64,000 nucleotides of DNA from Shinella sp. H4-D48 (GTDB lineage: Bacteria; Pseudomonadota; Alphaproteobacteria; Rhizobiales; Rhizobiaceae): the NCBI RefSeq assembly GCF_022637395.1, contig NZ_CP093338.1, forward strand, positions 806,001 to 870,000. Reading direction: 5' to 3'. Shown piece by piece: positions 35,127-44,313 of this stretch. The position numbers and the translations under genes were made by a program. The notes under the pieces were generated by a model, which saw only the letters and a program-made list of their open reading frames with translations, had not been told where the DNA came from and ran no database searches. Each line of letters opens with the position of its first letter. Position 1 is the stretch's first letter.

Positions 35127-36227
35127 TCAGTCCCTCAGAATCTGAGCGACGTCGTCGCTGAAGTCGATGCCGACCGTATCGCCTTTGGAAAAGCCGCAAT
35201 GGCCACTGCGCGCATTCTGCTGGCGGACCATGAACGCCGAACCGTCATCGAGGTGCACATGAACATGCGTATCCGTGCCGAGATAGACGATATCGTGCAC
35301 GACGCCTCGTAGTGCCGACGTATCCGTCGGCGCGCCCGCGCGCGCATGTTCGGGCCGAACCACGACGGTGACGGATCCACTCGGCGTAACGTCAGCCGGG
35401 AAGCTTGCTGAGATTTCAGCGCCGGAGGAAAGACGCACACGCGCCCTGTTATCTGCAACCGAGACGACATCGGCGGAAAGGAAATTGGTCTCGCCGATGA
35501 AGTCGGCGACGAAACGCTCGGCCGGGCGGTCGTAGATATCCCAGGGCGAACCGACCTGGCGAACCGTTCCCGCCGACATGACCGCGATGCGGTCCGACAT
35601 GGTAAGCGCTTCTTCCTGGTCGTGCGTGACGAAGACGAAAGTGATGCCGGTCTCCAGTTGAAGACGCTTCAGCTCGATCTGCATGGATTTGCGAAGCTTG
35701 AGATCGAGCGCCGACAGCGGCTCGTCGAGCAGGAGAACTTTCGGTCGAGGCGCGAGCGCCCGCGCGAGGGCCACGCGCTGCTGCTGGCCACCGGAAAGCT
35801 GGGTGACCGGATTGTGGCCGCGTCCATCGAGATGGACGAGCTTCAGCATGTCGTTGACGACGGACGTTATCTCGGCCTTCGGACGGCCCAACATCTTCAG
35901 GCCGAAGCCGATATTCTCCGCCACTGTGAGGTGCGGGAAGAGGGCATAGTTCTGAAAGACCGTGTTGACCGGACGCTGGTTGGGCAGAAGCCCCGAAATG
36001 TCGGCCCCGTCGAGCAGGACCTGCCCTTCGGTCGGCATTTCGAAACCGGCGATCATGCGCAGAAGCGTGGTCTTTCCGCATCCCGACGGGCCGAGGAGCG
36101 TGAAGAATTCATTGGGGCGGATATCCAGCGTGACATTGTCCACGGCTTGGAAGTTTCCGAACCATTTCTTGATACCATGCAGGCCAATGGCACCGCCATG
36201 CGCCGCAGTCGTTCGCGATTCAGTCAT
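35127..36227 (-). CDS. Polyamine-type ABC transporter, ATP-binding protein (PotA-like)
   Basis: A 366-residue ABC ATPase leading the operon. Walker A is GPSGCGKTT (about 48-56), the Q-loop [10 protein letters not shown], the signature [15 protein letters not shown], Walker [12 protein letters not shown] and the H-loop THDQEEA. A TOBE domain with [11 protein letters not shown] follows. GGGGAA precedes the ATG. It is divergent from a GntR regulator across a 259-base gap holding palindromes. Ligand class (putrescine, spermidine or related) is inferred from the family. Confidence 0.94.
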   Translation of the reverse strand: MTESRTTAAHGGAIGLHGIKKWFGNFQAVDNVTLDIRPNEFFTLLGPSGCGKTTLLRMIAGFEMPTEGQVLLDGADISGLLPNQRPVNTVFQNYALFPHLTVAENIGFGLKMLGRPKAEITSVVNDMLKLVHLDGRGHNPVTQLSGGQQQRVALARALAPRPKVLLLDEPLSALDLKLRKSMQIELKRLQLETGITFVFVTHDQEEALTMSDRIAVMSAGTVRQVGSPWDIYDRPAERFVADFIGETNFLSADVVSVADNRARVRLSSGAEISASFPADVTPSGSVTVVVRPEHARAGAPTDTSALRGVVHDIVYLGTDTHVHVHLDDGSAFMVRQQNARSGHCGFSKGDTVGIDFSDDVAQILRD

Positions 36228-36313
36228 CGGTTCCCCGTTCGTCGACCGACACCCGAGACTTCCTCTGTCCGGATCGCCGGCTTACCATTGTCTGACCGTC
36301 GATCACGGCTCTT

Positions 36314-36366
36314 ATGTGATATGCTTGTCTTGCTTATGATCACAACAAATCATAATTTGATCAAAT
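36314..36366. promoter_or_regulatory. Palindromes in the pot/GntR divergent promoter region
   Basis: ATTTGATCAAAT (36355-36366) is a perfect 12-base palindrome, and TGTGAT (near 36315) pairs with ATCACA (near 36339) about 18 bases later. Both fit the short AT-rich dyads bound by FCD-type GntR regulators, and both lie between the two divergent starts. Confidence 0.5.
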
Positions 36367-36486
36367 CTGTAAAGGGTCATTTTCGGCTTCGCAACATTAT
36401 CAGTTCTGCGTGCAGTCCGCTGAGAATTCAGCCCTAAGTCGGCCTGTAGAAACAGAAGGGCCGAGCTGCGCACGGGAGGGTAGGGC

Positions 36487-37173
36487 ATGCTGGTTTGCGA
36501 GCGGCGGGAAGAGAGCGAATCCGCCAAGCAGTGGGTGTACCGCGTGCTGCGGCACAGCATCATGACGGGCGGTTTCGAACCGGGCGAACCGGTGACGATC
36601 AACGGCCTCGCCGAGATGCTGGGCGTCAGCGCCATGCCGGTGCGCGAGGCGCTGCACCGGCTCGTCTCCGAAGGCGCGCTGGAACTGCTCGACAATCGGC
36701 GTGTCCGCGTGCCGGACCTGGACTCCGCCGGCTTCGATGAGGTGCTGGAGGCGCGTATCGCGCTGGAAACACGCGCCGCCGAACGCGCGATGCCCTATAT
36801 CGATCAGCCAGGGCTCGCTCGCATGCGGGCATTCGACCGGCAGGCAGACAAGGCACTGGCCGCGGGTGATTTCCGCCGGCTGGTGGAAGCCAATTTCGCC
36901 TTCCACCGTGCCCTGTACGAGGCAAGGCCCGGAACGGTGATGCTGCCCCTGATCGAATCTCTCTGGCTGCGGCTAGGCCCCTTCATGCGCCGGGCCGGCG
37001 AAAACCTGTCTCAGACCTACCAGGTCGATCGTCACGCGGAAGCCTTGACAGCCATCGCAAGGCAGGACGCCGACGCACTGAAGGCCGCCATCACCGCCGA
37101 TATACGCGACGGCGCCGGCCATCTCGGCCGTGGTCATTTCGAACGCGTGGCGATTTCCGGCAGGGCAGACTAG
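36487..37173 (+). CDS. GntR-family regulator, FCD (FadR-like) subfamily
   Basis: A 228-residue regulator. The winged helix is at about 10-72 (GGFEPGEPVTINGLAEMLGVSAMPVREALHRLVSEGAL), and the all-helical FCD ligand domain at about 80-215 includes the metal-ligand regions EARIALETRAAERA, NFAFHRALYEA and RHAEALTAIARQDADAL. Such proteins usually repress adjacent transport and catabolic genes until a small organic acid binds. Divergence from the polyamine-type transport operon makes that operon the obvious target. Confidence 0.9.
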   Translation: MLVCERREESESAKQWVYRVLRHSIMTGGFEPGEPVTINGLAEMLGVSAMPVREALHRLVSEGALELLDNRRVRVPDLDSAGFDEVLEARIALETRAAERAMPYIDQPGLARMRAFDRQADKALAAGDFRRLVEANFAFHRALYEARPGTVMLPLIESLWLRLGPFMRRAGENLSQTYQVDRHAEALTAIARQDADALKAAITADIRDGAGHLGRGHFERVAISGRAD

Positions 37174-37249
37174 TCGGCCGTGACTGACGGCCCTTGCATT
37201 GGATGGCCAAGCATCGGTAAGTCAGCGGCACTGTAGCGGGAGGAACGCC

Positions 37250-37411
37250 TTGGACGACGACAATATAGTGAAGTTCGAACGCCGCAAGCCGCAGCCGGAG
37301 AAGAAGCCAGCCACGCCAAGGCTGCAAGGGGGCCGCATCTGGCTCGCCATCCTTGCCGTGATCGTGCTGGTTTGGGCTTATTATCAGTTCGTTGCACCGC
37401 AGACGCTCTGA
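37250..37411 (+). CDS. Small single-helix membrane protein
   Basis: A 53-residue protein read from a TTG at 37250 behind a strong GGGAGG. The N-terminal part is charged (DDDNIVKFERRKPQPEKK); residues about 30-48 (IWLAILAVIVLVWAYYQFV) form one membrane helix with a short C-terminal end. The excellent ribosome-binding site and amphipathic layout support a real gene. No family is recognised. It stands between a GntR gene and a convergent amidohydrolase gene. Confidence 0.65.
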   Translation: MDDDNIVKFERRKPQPEKKPATPRLQGGRIWLAILAVIVLVWAYYQFVAPQTL

Positions 37412-37419
37412 CCGCGGCA

Positions 37420-38265
37420 CTAAGCTCGTGGGGTGATATTCCATAACCGGCGCGCATTGTCGGAGAGAACGCCGGCCTTTTCCGGCAGGCTGACGCCCGA
37501 CAAAAGCGCGTGCGTGGCGCCGATCCATGTAGACAGGCCGCCGCCAAGCGTGCAGACCGGCCAGTCGCTGCCCCACACCATGCGCTCGAACCCGAAGCAG
37601 TTGGCGACATGGGCGAAGTAGGGTTTCAGGTCCTCCAACGTCCAGTTTTTTGCACCATAGGCCGGAATACCCGACAGCTTCACCGTCACGTTCGACCGCC
37701 GGGCGATCTCGGCAACCGGACCTTTCCACAGATCGTAGCCGCCGCCCGCGATATCCGGCACGCCACAGTGATCCAGCACGAAGGACACGTCAGGCACGAG
37801 GTCGACAAGGGCAATCGCACGCTTGATCTGATGCGGTTTGACGCAGAGATCGAAAGTGAGCCCGCTGCCGGCAAGCCGTGCGATATTTTCACGGAAGAGA
37901 GCACCTTCTGACAGATCATCCGGCACGACATGCAGCACGCGGCGAAAGCCGCGCACAAAGGGATTGGCGCGCACGCCTTCGAGATAGGCGGGGAAGCCCG
38001 GCAGCTCCGGCCGACAGCTCGCGATGGCTCCGACGAGCAGGCTGCCCGACGCGGAGGCGAGCTCCTTGATAACCGTCGTCTCGCGCGCGATGTCCACCTC
38101 GGTGACATCCACCTCCATATGCAGCGAGGCCGAAATACCGAGACGCCTAGCCTCTTGTGCATAAGGTTCCTGCGGGAAATCAGCGTTGAGAGGCGGCACG
38201 TCGGCAAGCCAGGGATAGGTCAGACGATCCCGGTAGACGAGATGCAAGTGGGTATCGATGATCAT
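37420..38265 (-). CDS. Amidohydrolase-2 family TIM-barrel hydrolase (lactonase-like)
   Basis: A 281-residue metal-dependent hydrolase. It begins with the metal motif MIIDTHLHLVYRD and ends with the conserved WGSDWPVCTL aspartate motif; FDLCVKPHQIKRAIALV and FVLDHCGVPDI supply the remaining ligand regions. Relatives include L-fuconolactonase, L-rhamnono-lactonase and other sugar lactonases. GAGGAGG precedes the start. It is in the same orientation as the large SorC/FGGY operon upstream but separated by 186 bases, so co-transcription is uncertain; a lactonase step for a sugar-derived lactone is plausible. Confidence 0.87.
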   Translation of the reverse strand: MIIDTHLHLVYRDRLTYPWLADVPPLNADFPQEPYAQEARRLGISASLHMEVDVTEVDIARETTVIKELASASGSLLVGAIASCRPELPGFPAYLEGVRANPFVRGFRRVLHVVPDDLSEGALFRENIARLAGSGLTFDLCVKPHQIKRAIALVDLVPDVSFVLDHCGVPDIAGGGYDLWKGPVAEIARRSNVTVKLSGIPAYGAKNWTLEDLKPYFAHVANCFGFERMVWGSDWPVCTLGGGLSTWIGATHALLSGVSLPEKAGVLSDNARRLWNITPRA

Positions 38266-38451
38266 GATGCGTGCCTCCTCCGAGCGGTCACACTGCCACA
38301 GGAAAATTCACCATTCAAATACGAATTAAGCCCTGGGATGCGCTGGTCGCTGAAGGTCGTGCGGATGCGATATGTCGTGGGCGCAGGGTGTCAAAAAATC
38401 GAGATCGGGGACGGCGGGGCGGGGAGACGATCGCTCCCCACCGCGGTTGCT

Positions 38452-40833
38452 TCATTCGCCGTAGGGCAGCCAGATCGTCTTCACCTGGCTGGCGCGGCGC
38501 AGATACTCCTGTCCCTGGCCGAAGCGCGTGTCGCGCCAGTCGCGCAAACGACCAAGATCTGACCAGACCGGCTTCAGATTGCCGGCCGACGCCACTTCCA
38601 CCATGCGCGAGCCGTCCTCACTGCCGCAGTACCAGAGCGCCGCCACGTCGTCGTGCTCGGCGAGCGTTTTGGCCAACACGTCGCGCTCACCGGTCAGCAG
38701 GTTGACGACGCCGGCGGGAATATCCGACGTTTCGAAGACCTGATAGAGGCGGGCGGCGATGAGCGGGTGGGCCTGCGAGGCCACCGCCACGACGCGGTTG
38801 CCCATGGTGACTGCCGGCAGGATGAGCGAGAGAAGGGCCAGAAGCGGCGCCTCGTCGGGCGCCACGACGCCGATCGTTCCATAGGGCTCGTTGACGGTCA
38901 TCGTCACATGCTGCGACTTGGTCGCGGTCACGCTGCCGTCGAACTTGTCGGCCTGCGCGGCATACCAGAAGCACCGGCGGATCGCGGCTTCGAACTCGTC
39001 CTCCGGCTTTGCCACAGCGCCCGTTGCAGCGAGTGCGGCCACGAATTCATCACGACGCTGCTCGAGGTTTTCAGCAAGGAAATAGAGCACCTGCGCGCGG
39101 TTGTGCGCGGTCACGCCGCCCCATGCGTTCGCTTTGTTTGCAGCTTCGACGGCGTTGCGCACATCCTTGCGGTTGGCGAGGCCGGCCTCGCCGATGGCCG
39201 CACCTCCCTTGCCAAAGACCGTGTAGCTCTGGCCGCCATCCGGCCGCGCCTGCTTGCCGCCGATATAGAGCTTTGCCGTCACATCGATTGCCGCGTGGTC
39301 GGCCTTGCCCGTGGCGGGGGCGACATCGATGGGTGCGGCCGACGTGGCGCGCACCTTGCCCTGCTTGTCCCAGCCGGTGGTGAGATATTCGAGCATGCCC
39401 GTGCGGCCACCCTCACGGCCATAGCCGCTTTCACGATAACCGCCAAAGGGAGCCGCCGCGTCGAACATATTGGTGGCGTTGATCCAAACGACGCCCGCCT
39501 TGACGCGCGCCGCCAGTTCGATAGCGCGATTGACGTTCTCCGACCAGACCGAGGCGGCAAGGCCGTAGCGGGTATCGTTGGCGAGCGCGACGGCTTCGTC
39601 CAGCGTGCGGAATGTAAGTGTGGTTGCCACGGGGCCGAAAATCTCGACCTGCGACACGCTGTTGGCGGGGTGGCTGTTCGTAAAGAATCCCGGCGTGCAG
39701 AAGGCGCCCTTTTCCGGCAAGGCCACCGGGGCGAGATTGAGCGTCGCCCCTTCCTGCTCACCCGCCTTGAGAAGTGCCTTGATGCGCGAAAGCTGCTTCA
39801 TCGAGACGACGGCGCCCATGTCCATCGTCTTGTCGAGCGGATCGCCGACGCGCAGTGTCGCCATGCGGGCCTTCAGCTTTTCAAAGAAGCGCGGCGCGAC
39901 ACCTTCCTGGACGAGGAGCCGCGAGCCTGCGCAGCAGACCTCGCCCTGGTTGAACCAGATCGCATCCACGACGCCTTCGACGGCGGCATCGAGATCGGCA
40001 TCCTCCAGCACGATGAAGGGCGACTTGCCGCCGAGTTCCAGGCTGAGCTTCTTGCCCGAGCCTGCGATCTGGCGGCGGATGATACGCCCGACATCCGTCG
40101 AGCCGGTGAAGGCGACTTTGTCGACACCGGGATGGCCGGCAATGGCGGCTCCAGTCTCGCCGTCACCCTGGACAATGTTGACGACGCCGGCGGGCAGGCC
40201 GATCTCGACGAGAAGCTCGGCGAAGGCATGTGCCGTCATCGGCGTGAGGTCGGCCGGCTTCAGCACGACCGTGTTACCGGCCGCAAGCGCCGGCGCGACC
40301 TTCCACGCCAGCATCAGCAGCGGGAAGTTCCACGGAATGATCTGGCCGCAGACGCCGACGGGCTTGTGCTGTGGGAACTCGTCGGCAACGAGCTCGGCCC
40401 AGCCGGCATGGTGATAGAAATGGCGGGCGACAAGCGGAATATCGATGTCGCGGGTCTCGCGGATCGTCTTGCCGTTGTCCATGGTCTCGAGCACGGAGAA
40501 GAAGCGTTCACGCTTCTGGATGTGACGCGCGATGGCGTAGAGATACTTCGCACGCTCATGGCCCGGCAGCGCCGACCATTTCGGGAATGCTGCGCGCGCG
40601 GCCGCGACAGCCGCATCGACATCCGCCGCGCTACCCTTGGCGACACGGCTGATGACATCTTCCGTCGCGGGGTTGACGACATCGATGAGATCGCCGTCGG
40701 CACTCGTGAACTTTCCGTCGATGAAGTGGCCGATGCCGGCGGAGCGGGTGGAAAGCCAGGCCTTGACCTCTGCGTTGCTTTCGGGAGCGGGGCCGTATTC
40801 CATGGTCTGCATAATGTCCTTGATGGAAGGCAT
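38452..40833 (-). CDS. Double-domain aldehyde dehydrogenase (ALDH16-like)
   Basis: A 793-residue protein, far longer than the roughly 490 of ordinary ALDHs. Residues 1-500 are a full catalytic ALDH: N169 (PWNFP), E266 (SLELGG) and C300 (NQGEVCCAGS). From about 525 a second ALDH-like unit begins (KLYIGGKQARPDGG, TIGVVAPDEAPLLALLSL) but lacks the catalytic cysteine loop and is truncated. This matches the ALDH16 type, in which the second domain is non-catalytic. Together with deoC nine bases upstream it could oxidise acetaldehyde from the aldolase to acetate. Confidence 0.92.
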   Translation of the reverse strand: MPSIKDIMQTMEYGPAPESNAEVKAWLSTRSAGIGHFIDGKFTSADGDLIDVVNPATEDVISRVAKGSAADVDAAVAAARAAFPKWSALPGHERAKYLYAIARHIQKRERFFSVLETMDNGKTIRETRDIDIPLVARHFYHHAGWAELVADEFPQHKPVGVCGQIIPWNFPLLMLAWKVAPALAAGNTVVLKPADLTPMTAHAFAELLVEIGLPAGVVNIVQGDGETGAAIAGHPGVDKVAFTGSTDVGRIIRRQIAGSGKKLSLELGGKSPFIVLEDADLDAAVEGVVDAIWFNQGEVCCAGSRLLVQEGVAPRFFEKLKARMATLRVGDPLDKTMDMGAVVSMKQLSRIKALLKAGEQEGATLNLAPVALPEKGAFCTPGFFTNSHPANSVSQVEIFGPVATTLTFRTLDEAVALANDTRYGLAASVWSENVNRAIELAARVKAGVVWINATNMFDAAAPFGGYRESGYGREGGRTGMLEYLTTGWDKQGKVRATSAAPIDVAPATGKADHAAIDVTAKLYIGGKQARPDGGQSYTVFGKGGAAIGEAGLANRKDVRNAVEAANKANAWGGVTAHNRAQVLYFLAENLEQRRDEFVAALAATGAVAKPEDEFEAAIRRCFWYAAQADKFDGSVTATKSQHVTMTVNEPYGTIGVVAPDEAPLLALLSLILPAVTMGNRVVAVASQAHPLIAARLYQVFETSDIPAGVVNLLTGERDVLAKTLAEHDDVAALWYCGSEDGSRMVEVASAGNLKPVWSDLGRLRDWRDTRFGQGQEYLRRASQVKTIWLPYGE

Positions 40834-40842
40834 GGTCTAACC

Positions 40843-41829
40843 TCAGGCCAGCGCGTGGCGGTTGGCGGCCGAGTAGCGGCCCGTAATGTGATGTTCGAGC
40901 TGGCGTTCGATGTCGCCGAGCATGGAGGAGGCGCCGATACGGAAAAGATCCGGCATCATGAACCGCGTGCCGAGTTCCTCTTTCATGAGGATCAGCCAGT
41001 TCATCGCGTCCTTGGCAGTCTTCAATCCGCCGGCCGGCTTGAAGCCGACCATCTGGCCGGTGCGGTCCTTGTAGTCGCGCAGTGCCCGCACCATCGTGAG
41101 CGAGACTGGCAGCGTCGCATTGACGTCTTCCTTGCCGGTCGATGTCTTGATGAAATCCGAGCCCGCCTGCATCGCGACCATGGATGCCTTGTAGACGTTG
41201 GAAAGCGTCTTCAGGTCGCCGGTCGCGAGGATCGCCTTCATATGGGCGTCGCCGCAGGCTTCGCGCATCTGGCGCATCTCGTCGTAGAGTGCGGACCAGT
41301 TGCCGCGCAGCACATGCTCGCGAGTGATGACGATGTCGATTTCCTTGGCGCCCTGTTCGACGGCATAGCGGATTTCGCCCAGCCTGAGCGGCAGCGGCGT
41401 CAGGCCGGCAGGAAAGCCCGTCGCAACGGAGGCAACGGGAATGCCGCTGCCCTCCAGTGCTTTCACCGCATGGCCCACCATGGTCGGGTAGACGCAGACC
41501 GCGCCAACCGTCAGGCGTTCGATGCCGAGTGCTTCGAGGATATCGGCGCGCACCGGTGCCTTCGCCTTGGCACAGAGCCGCTGGACGCGGCCTTCCGTGT
41601 CATCACCGGCAAGCGTGGTCAGATCGATGCAGGTGATCGCACGCAGCAGCCAGGCCGCCTGCCAGTCCTTCTTGACCGAGCGCCGGGTCGGCAGGGTCGC
41701 GGCGCGGCGTTGCGCGGCCGACAGGTTGACCGCGTGTGTCTCGAACCAGTCGAGCGTCAGCGGCGTGCCCTCAGGGCGGGGAAAATGATCTGTCATGGTG
41801 GATTCCAGCGATTTTTCTTGGGGTTTCAT
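40843..41829 (-). CDS. deoC: Deoxyribose-phosphate aldolase
   Basis: A 328-residue class I aldolase cleaving 2-deoxyribose 5-phosphate to glyceraldehyde 3-phosphate and acetaldehyde. The Schiff-base lysine is K228 (DFIKTSTGK), with K264 (VGFKPAGG) and D165 (EIDIVI) as the other active-site residues. It is of the longer, eukaryote-like DeoC type. ATG 41829 overlaps the permease stop (ATGA); an internal ATG at 41796 is possible. It sits in an operon with a ribose-type importer, an FGGY kinase and a double-domain ALDH, so the true substrate may be a related deoxy-sugar phosphate. Confidence 0.93.
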   Translation of the reverse strand: MKPQEKSLESTMTDHFPRPEGTPLTLDWFETHAVNLSAAQRRAATLPTRRSVKKDWQAAWLLRAITCIDLTTLAGDDTEGRVQRLCAKAKAPVRADILEALGIERLTVGAVCVYPTMVGHAVKALEGSGIPVASVATGFPAGLTPLPLRLGEIRYAVEQGAKEIDIVITREHVLRGNWSALYDEMRQMREACGDAHMKAILATGDLKTLSNVYKASMVAMQAGSDFIKTSTGKEDVNATLPVSLTMVRALRDYKDRTGQMVGFKPAGGLKTAKDAMNWLILMKEELGTRFMMPDLFRIGASSMLGDIERQLEHHITGRYSAANRHALA

Positions 41830-42827
41830 GCCCGGCCTCTGCGAATGTCGATGAAGCGGTTGAGAAGAATGGCCGCGACAATGATCAGGCCCGTTACGGT
41901 CATCTGGTAGAAGGAACCGAGCCCGAGAAGGTTGAAGATATTGCGCAGCACTTGCAGCAACATGACGGCAAAGAACGTTCCGAGGACGCCGCCGCGTCCG
42001 CCAAACAGCGATGTGCCACCAAGCACCACCGCCGCGATGGCGTCAAGTTCCAGCCCCTGCGCGGCGGTCGGCTGGCCGATGCGCAGACGCGATGTCAGAA
42101 GAATACCGGCAAGCGCGCTCATGATGCCGGACACTGTGAACACGAGAACGAGGATGCGTGTGGTCGGCAGGCCTGAAAGCCTCGCTGCCTCGGCATTGCC
42201 TCCCGTCGCATAGACGGACTCGCCGAATACCGTCAGGCGAAGCAGCGCGCCGGCGGCAATGCACAGCACGACGAAGATGATGCCCATCGAGCTGACCTGC
42301 AGGCCTGGCAGGACCGGGACCATGGTCGAGGAGATCGCGCCGAAGGATGGCGGCAGACCCGAGACGGGCACACCGTCCGTCAGCAGATAGGTGATGCCGC
42401 GAAACGAGACGAGGCCGGCGAGCGAAACGATGAAGCTCGGCACTTCGGCCAGCGCCGTGATGAGGCCGATGACCGCGCCGGCAAGCGCGCCGGTCAGAAT
42501 GGTAATGGCAAGCGCCGGCAGGATAGGCATGCCGCCCGCCAGGAGAACGGCGACGAGCATGCCGCACAAAGCCACGACGGAGCCGACGGAAAGATCGATA
42601 TTGCCCGTGAGGATGACGAAGGTCATGCCAACGGCCACGACGCCGACCACGGCCGCCTGCTGGAACAGGTTGGCAATGTTGGTGGGTGTCAGGAAGTTCG
42701 GCGACAGGATCGCGGCGATCGCGACGACGACGAGGAAGATCGCGATGAAATTGTACTCGATCAGAAGGTCGGCGATGCGACGCCCGGAAGTGCGTGCCGG
42801 CGCAACGCCCGTCACAATGTCAGTCAT
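41826..42827 (-). CDS. Ribose-type sugar ABC transporter, permease (RbsC-like)
   Basis: A 333-residue BPD_transp_2-family permease with about ten hydrophobic segments (FIAIFLVVVAIAAILSPNFL, AVVGVVAVGMTFVILTGNIDLSVGSVVAL). The NIDLSVGS and GRGGVLGTFFAVMLLQVLRN blocks are typical of RbsC/AraH/XylH. It overlaps the ATPase gene upstream by eight bases. As only one permease gene is present, the channel is presumably a homodimer. Confidence 0.93.
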   Translation of the reverse strand: MTDIVTGVAPARTSGRRIADLLIEYNFIAIFLVVVAIAAILSPNFLTPTNIANLFQQAAVVGVVAVGMTFVILTGNIDLSVGSVVALCGMLVAVLLAGGMPILPALAITILTGALAGAVIGLITALAEVPSFIVSLAGLVSFRGITYLLTDGVPVSGLPPSFGAISSTMVPVLPGLQVSSMGIIFVVLCIAAGALLRLTVFGESVYATGGNAEAARLSGLPTTRILVLVFTVSGIMSALAGILLTSRLRIGQPTAAQGLELDAIAAVVLGGTSLFGGRGGVLGTFFAVMLLQVLRNIFNLLGLGSFYQMTVTGLIIVAAILLNRFIDIRRGRA

Positions 42828-44313
42828 GATGGTGGTCTCCGAGAATCTGATGTTTCAGGATCGTGTCCTGATCGGTGGTGGCGGGGTCGAAGCGGGCGAT
42901 GTTACGCCCCTCGTGGAACACCCAGATCGTGTCACAGGCGGCATAGAGCTCCTCCAGTTCGGATGAGGCGACGATGACGGCTGCGCCGTCGGCCGCAAGT
43001 TCATCGACCAGCCGGTAGAGATCGGCCTTGGCGCCGATGTCCAGCCCGCGCGAGGGCTCGTCGAGCAGCAGCAGCCTGGCGCCCTTGATAATCCATTTCG
43101 CCAGCACGACTTTCTGCTGGTTGCCGCCTGAGAGCTGGATGACCTTCTGTTCGGGTGAGCCGTATTTGGTGGAAAGCTGCCTGAGCACCGGCACCGTCTT
43201 CGCCTTGAGCTGACCGTGCCTTGCGAGGAACTGGCCCTGCATGGCGGGTAGCGTAGCGTTGCGATAGATCGGCGCGTCGAGGATGAGGCCTTCCGTCTTG
43301 CGGCTTTCCGGCACGAGGCCGACGCCGGCAGCAATGGCATCGCGCGGCGTCTTTGCCTTGTAGGGCTTGCCGTAGAGCGACATGCGCGCCTCATGCGGAT
43401 CGGCCCCGAACAGCGCCTTGAGGAAAGAGGTTCGTCCGGAGCCATTCAGACCGGTAAGACCGGCGATCTCACCGCGCCGCAATTCAAATTCGCGGATATC
43501 GAGGCCATGCGCCGCCGTCAGACGATCAACCTTCAGGATGACCTCGCCGGTTACAGGCGGGCGATCGCGGCGCTCGACGAAGCCGCGCTCGCGTCCCAGG
43601 ATGGCTTCCACCAGCGCGCTGTCGGGCGTGCCCTCGACATCGAAGGTCTCAATTGTGCGACCGCCGCGCAGCACGGTCACCCGGTCGCCGATCTCGCGTA
43701 ATTCACCCAGGCGGTGGCTGACATAGAGGATGGCGACACCCTGCGCCGTCAATTCACGGATGACGCGGAAGACGGCTTTCAGCTCGGTCTCGTTGAGTGC
43801 CGCCGAAGGCTCGTCCATGATGATGACCTTCGCCTCGCGCGTCAGCGAGCGGGCGATCGCCGTCAATTGCTGGTTGGCGATGGAAAGGCTGCCGACGCGG
43901 TCCTCCGGCGTGAAACTCGCACCGACGCGGGCAAGCGCCTCTCGTGCCTGAACGCGGCGGCTTCGCTTGTCGAGGAAGCCGAAGCGCGACGGCGGATGGC
44001 CGAGAAAGAGGTTTTCGGCGACCGTCAGCTGCGGCACGAGGTCCAGTTCCTGATAGATCATGGAGATGCCGGCCCGGGCCGCTTCCGCCGGCGCGCGGAA
44101 ATGCACCGGCTTGCCATCCACATGAATCTTGCCGGCCGATGGCGATAAAGCGCCGGCGATAAGCTTGAGGAAGGTCGACTTGCCGGCACCGTTCGCGCCG
44201 AGAAGGCAGTGGACCTCGCCCTTGCGCACGGCGATATTTGCCTCGTCGAGCGCGATGATGCTGGGCGGGAACCGTTTCGACAGGCCCTCGATGGTCAGTA
44301 CGTCCGGCGTCAT
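42820..44313 (-). CDS. Ribose-type sugar ABC transporter, double ATP-binding protein (RbsA-like)
   Basis: A 497-residue ATPase with two ABC domains. The first has Walker A GANGAGKST (about 38-46) and Walker B IIMDEPSAAL; the second has GLNGSGRTS and LSGGNQQKVVLAKW with LLLDEPSRGLDIG. The degenerate second Walker A is normal for sugar importers. ATG 44313 overlaps the SorC stop (ATGA). The C-terminus ends in a histidine-rich DHHHD. Confidence 0.93.
   Translation of the reverse strand: MTPDVLTIEGLSKRFPPSIIALDEANIAVRKGEVHCLLGANGAGKSTFLKLIAGALSPSAGKIHVDGKPVHFRAPAEAARAGISMIYQELDLVPQLTVAENLFLGHPPSRFGFLDKRSRRVQAREALARVGASFTPEDRVGSLSIANQQLTAIARSLTREAKVIIMDEPSAALNETELKAVFRVIRELTAQGVAILYVSHRLGELREIGDRVTVLRGGRTIETFDVEGTPDSALVEAILGRERGFVERRDRPPVTGEVILKVDRLTAAHGLDIREFELRRGEIAGLTGLNGSGRTSFLKALFGADPHEARMSLYGKPYKAKTPRDAIAAGVGLVPESRKTEGLILDAPIYRNATLPAMQGQFLARHGQLKAKTVPVLRQLSTKYGSPEQKVIQLSGGNQQKVVLAKWIIKGARLLLLDEPSRGLDIGAKADLYRLVDELAADGAAVIVASSELEELYAACDTIWVFHEGRNIARFDPATTDQDTILKHQILGDHHHD

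Noticed and set aside
38653-41910. Plus-strand open frame of 1085 codons opposite the double-domain ALDH and deoC
   Set aside because: It is the antisense shadow of genes with complete active sites.
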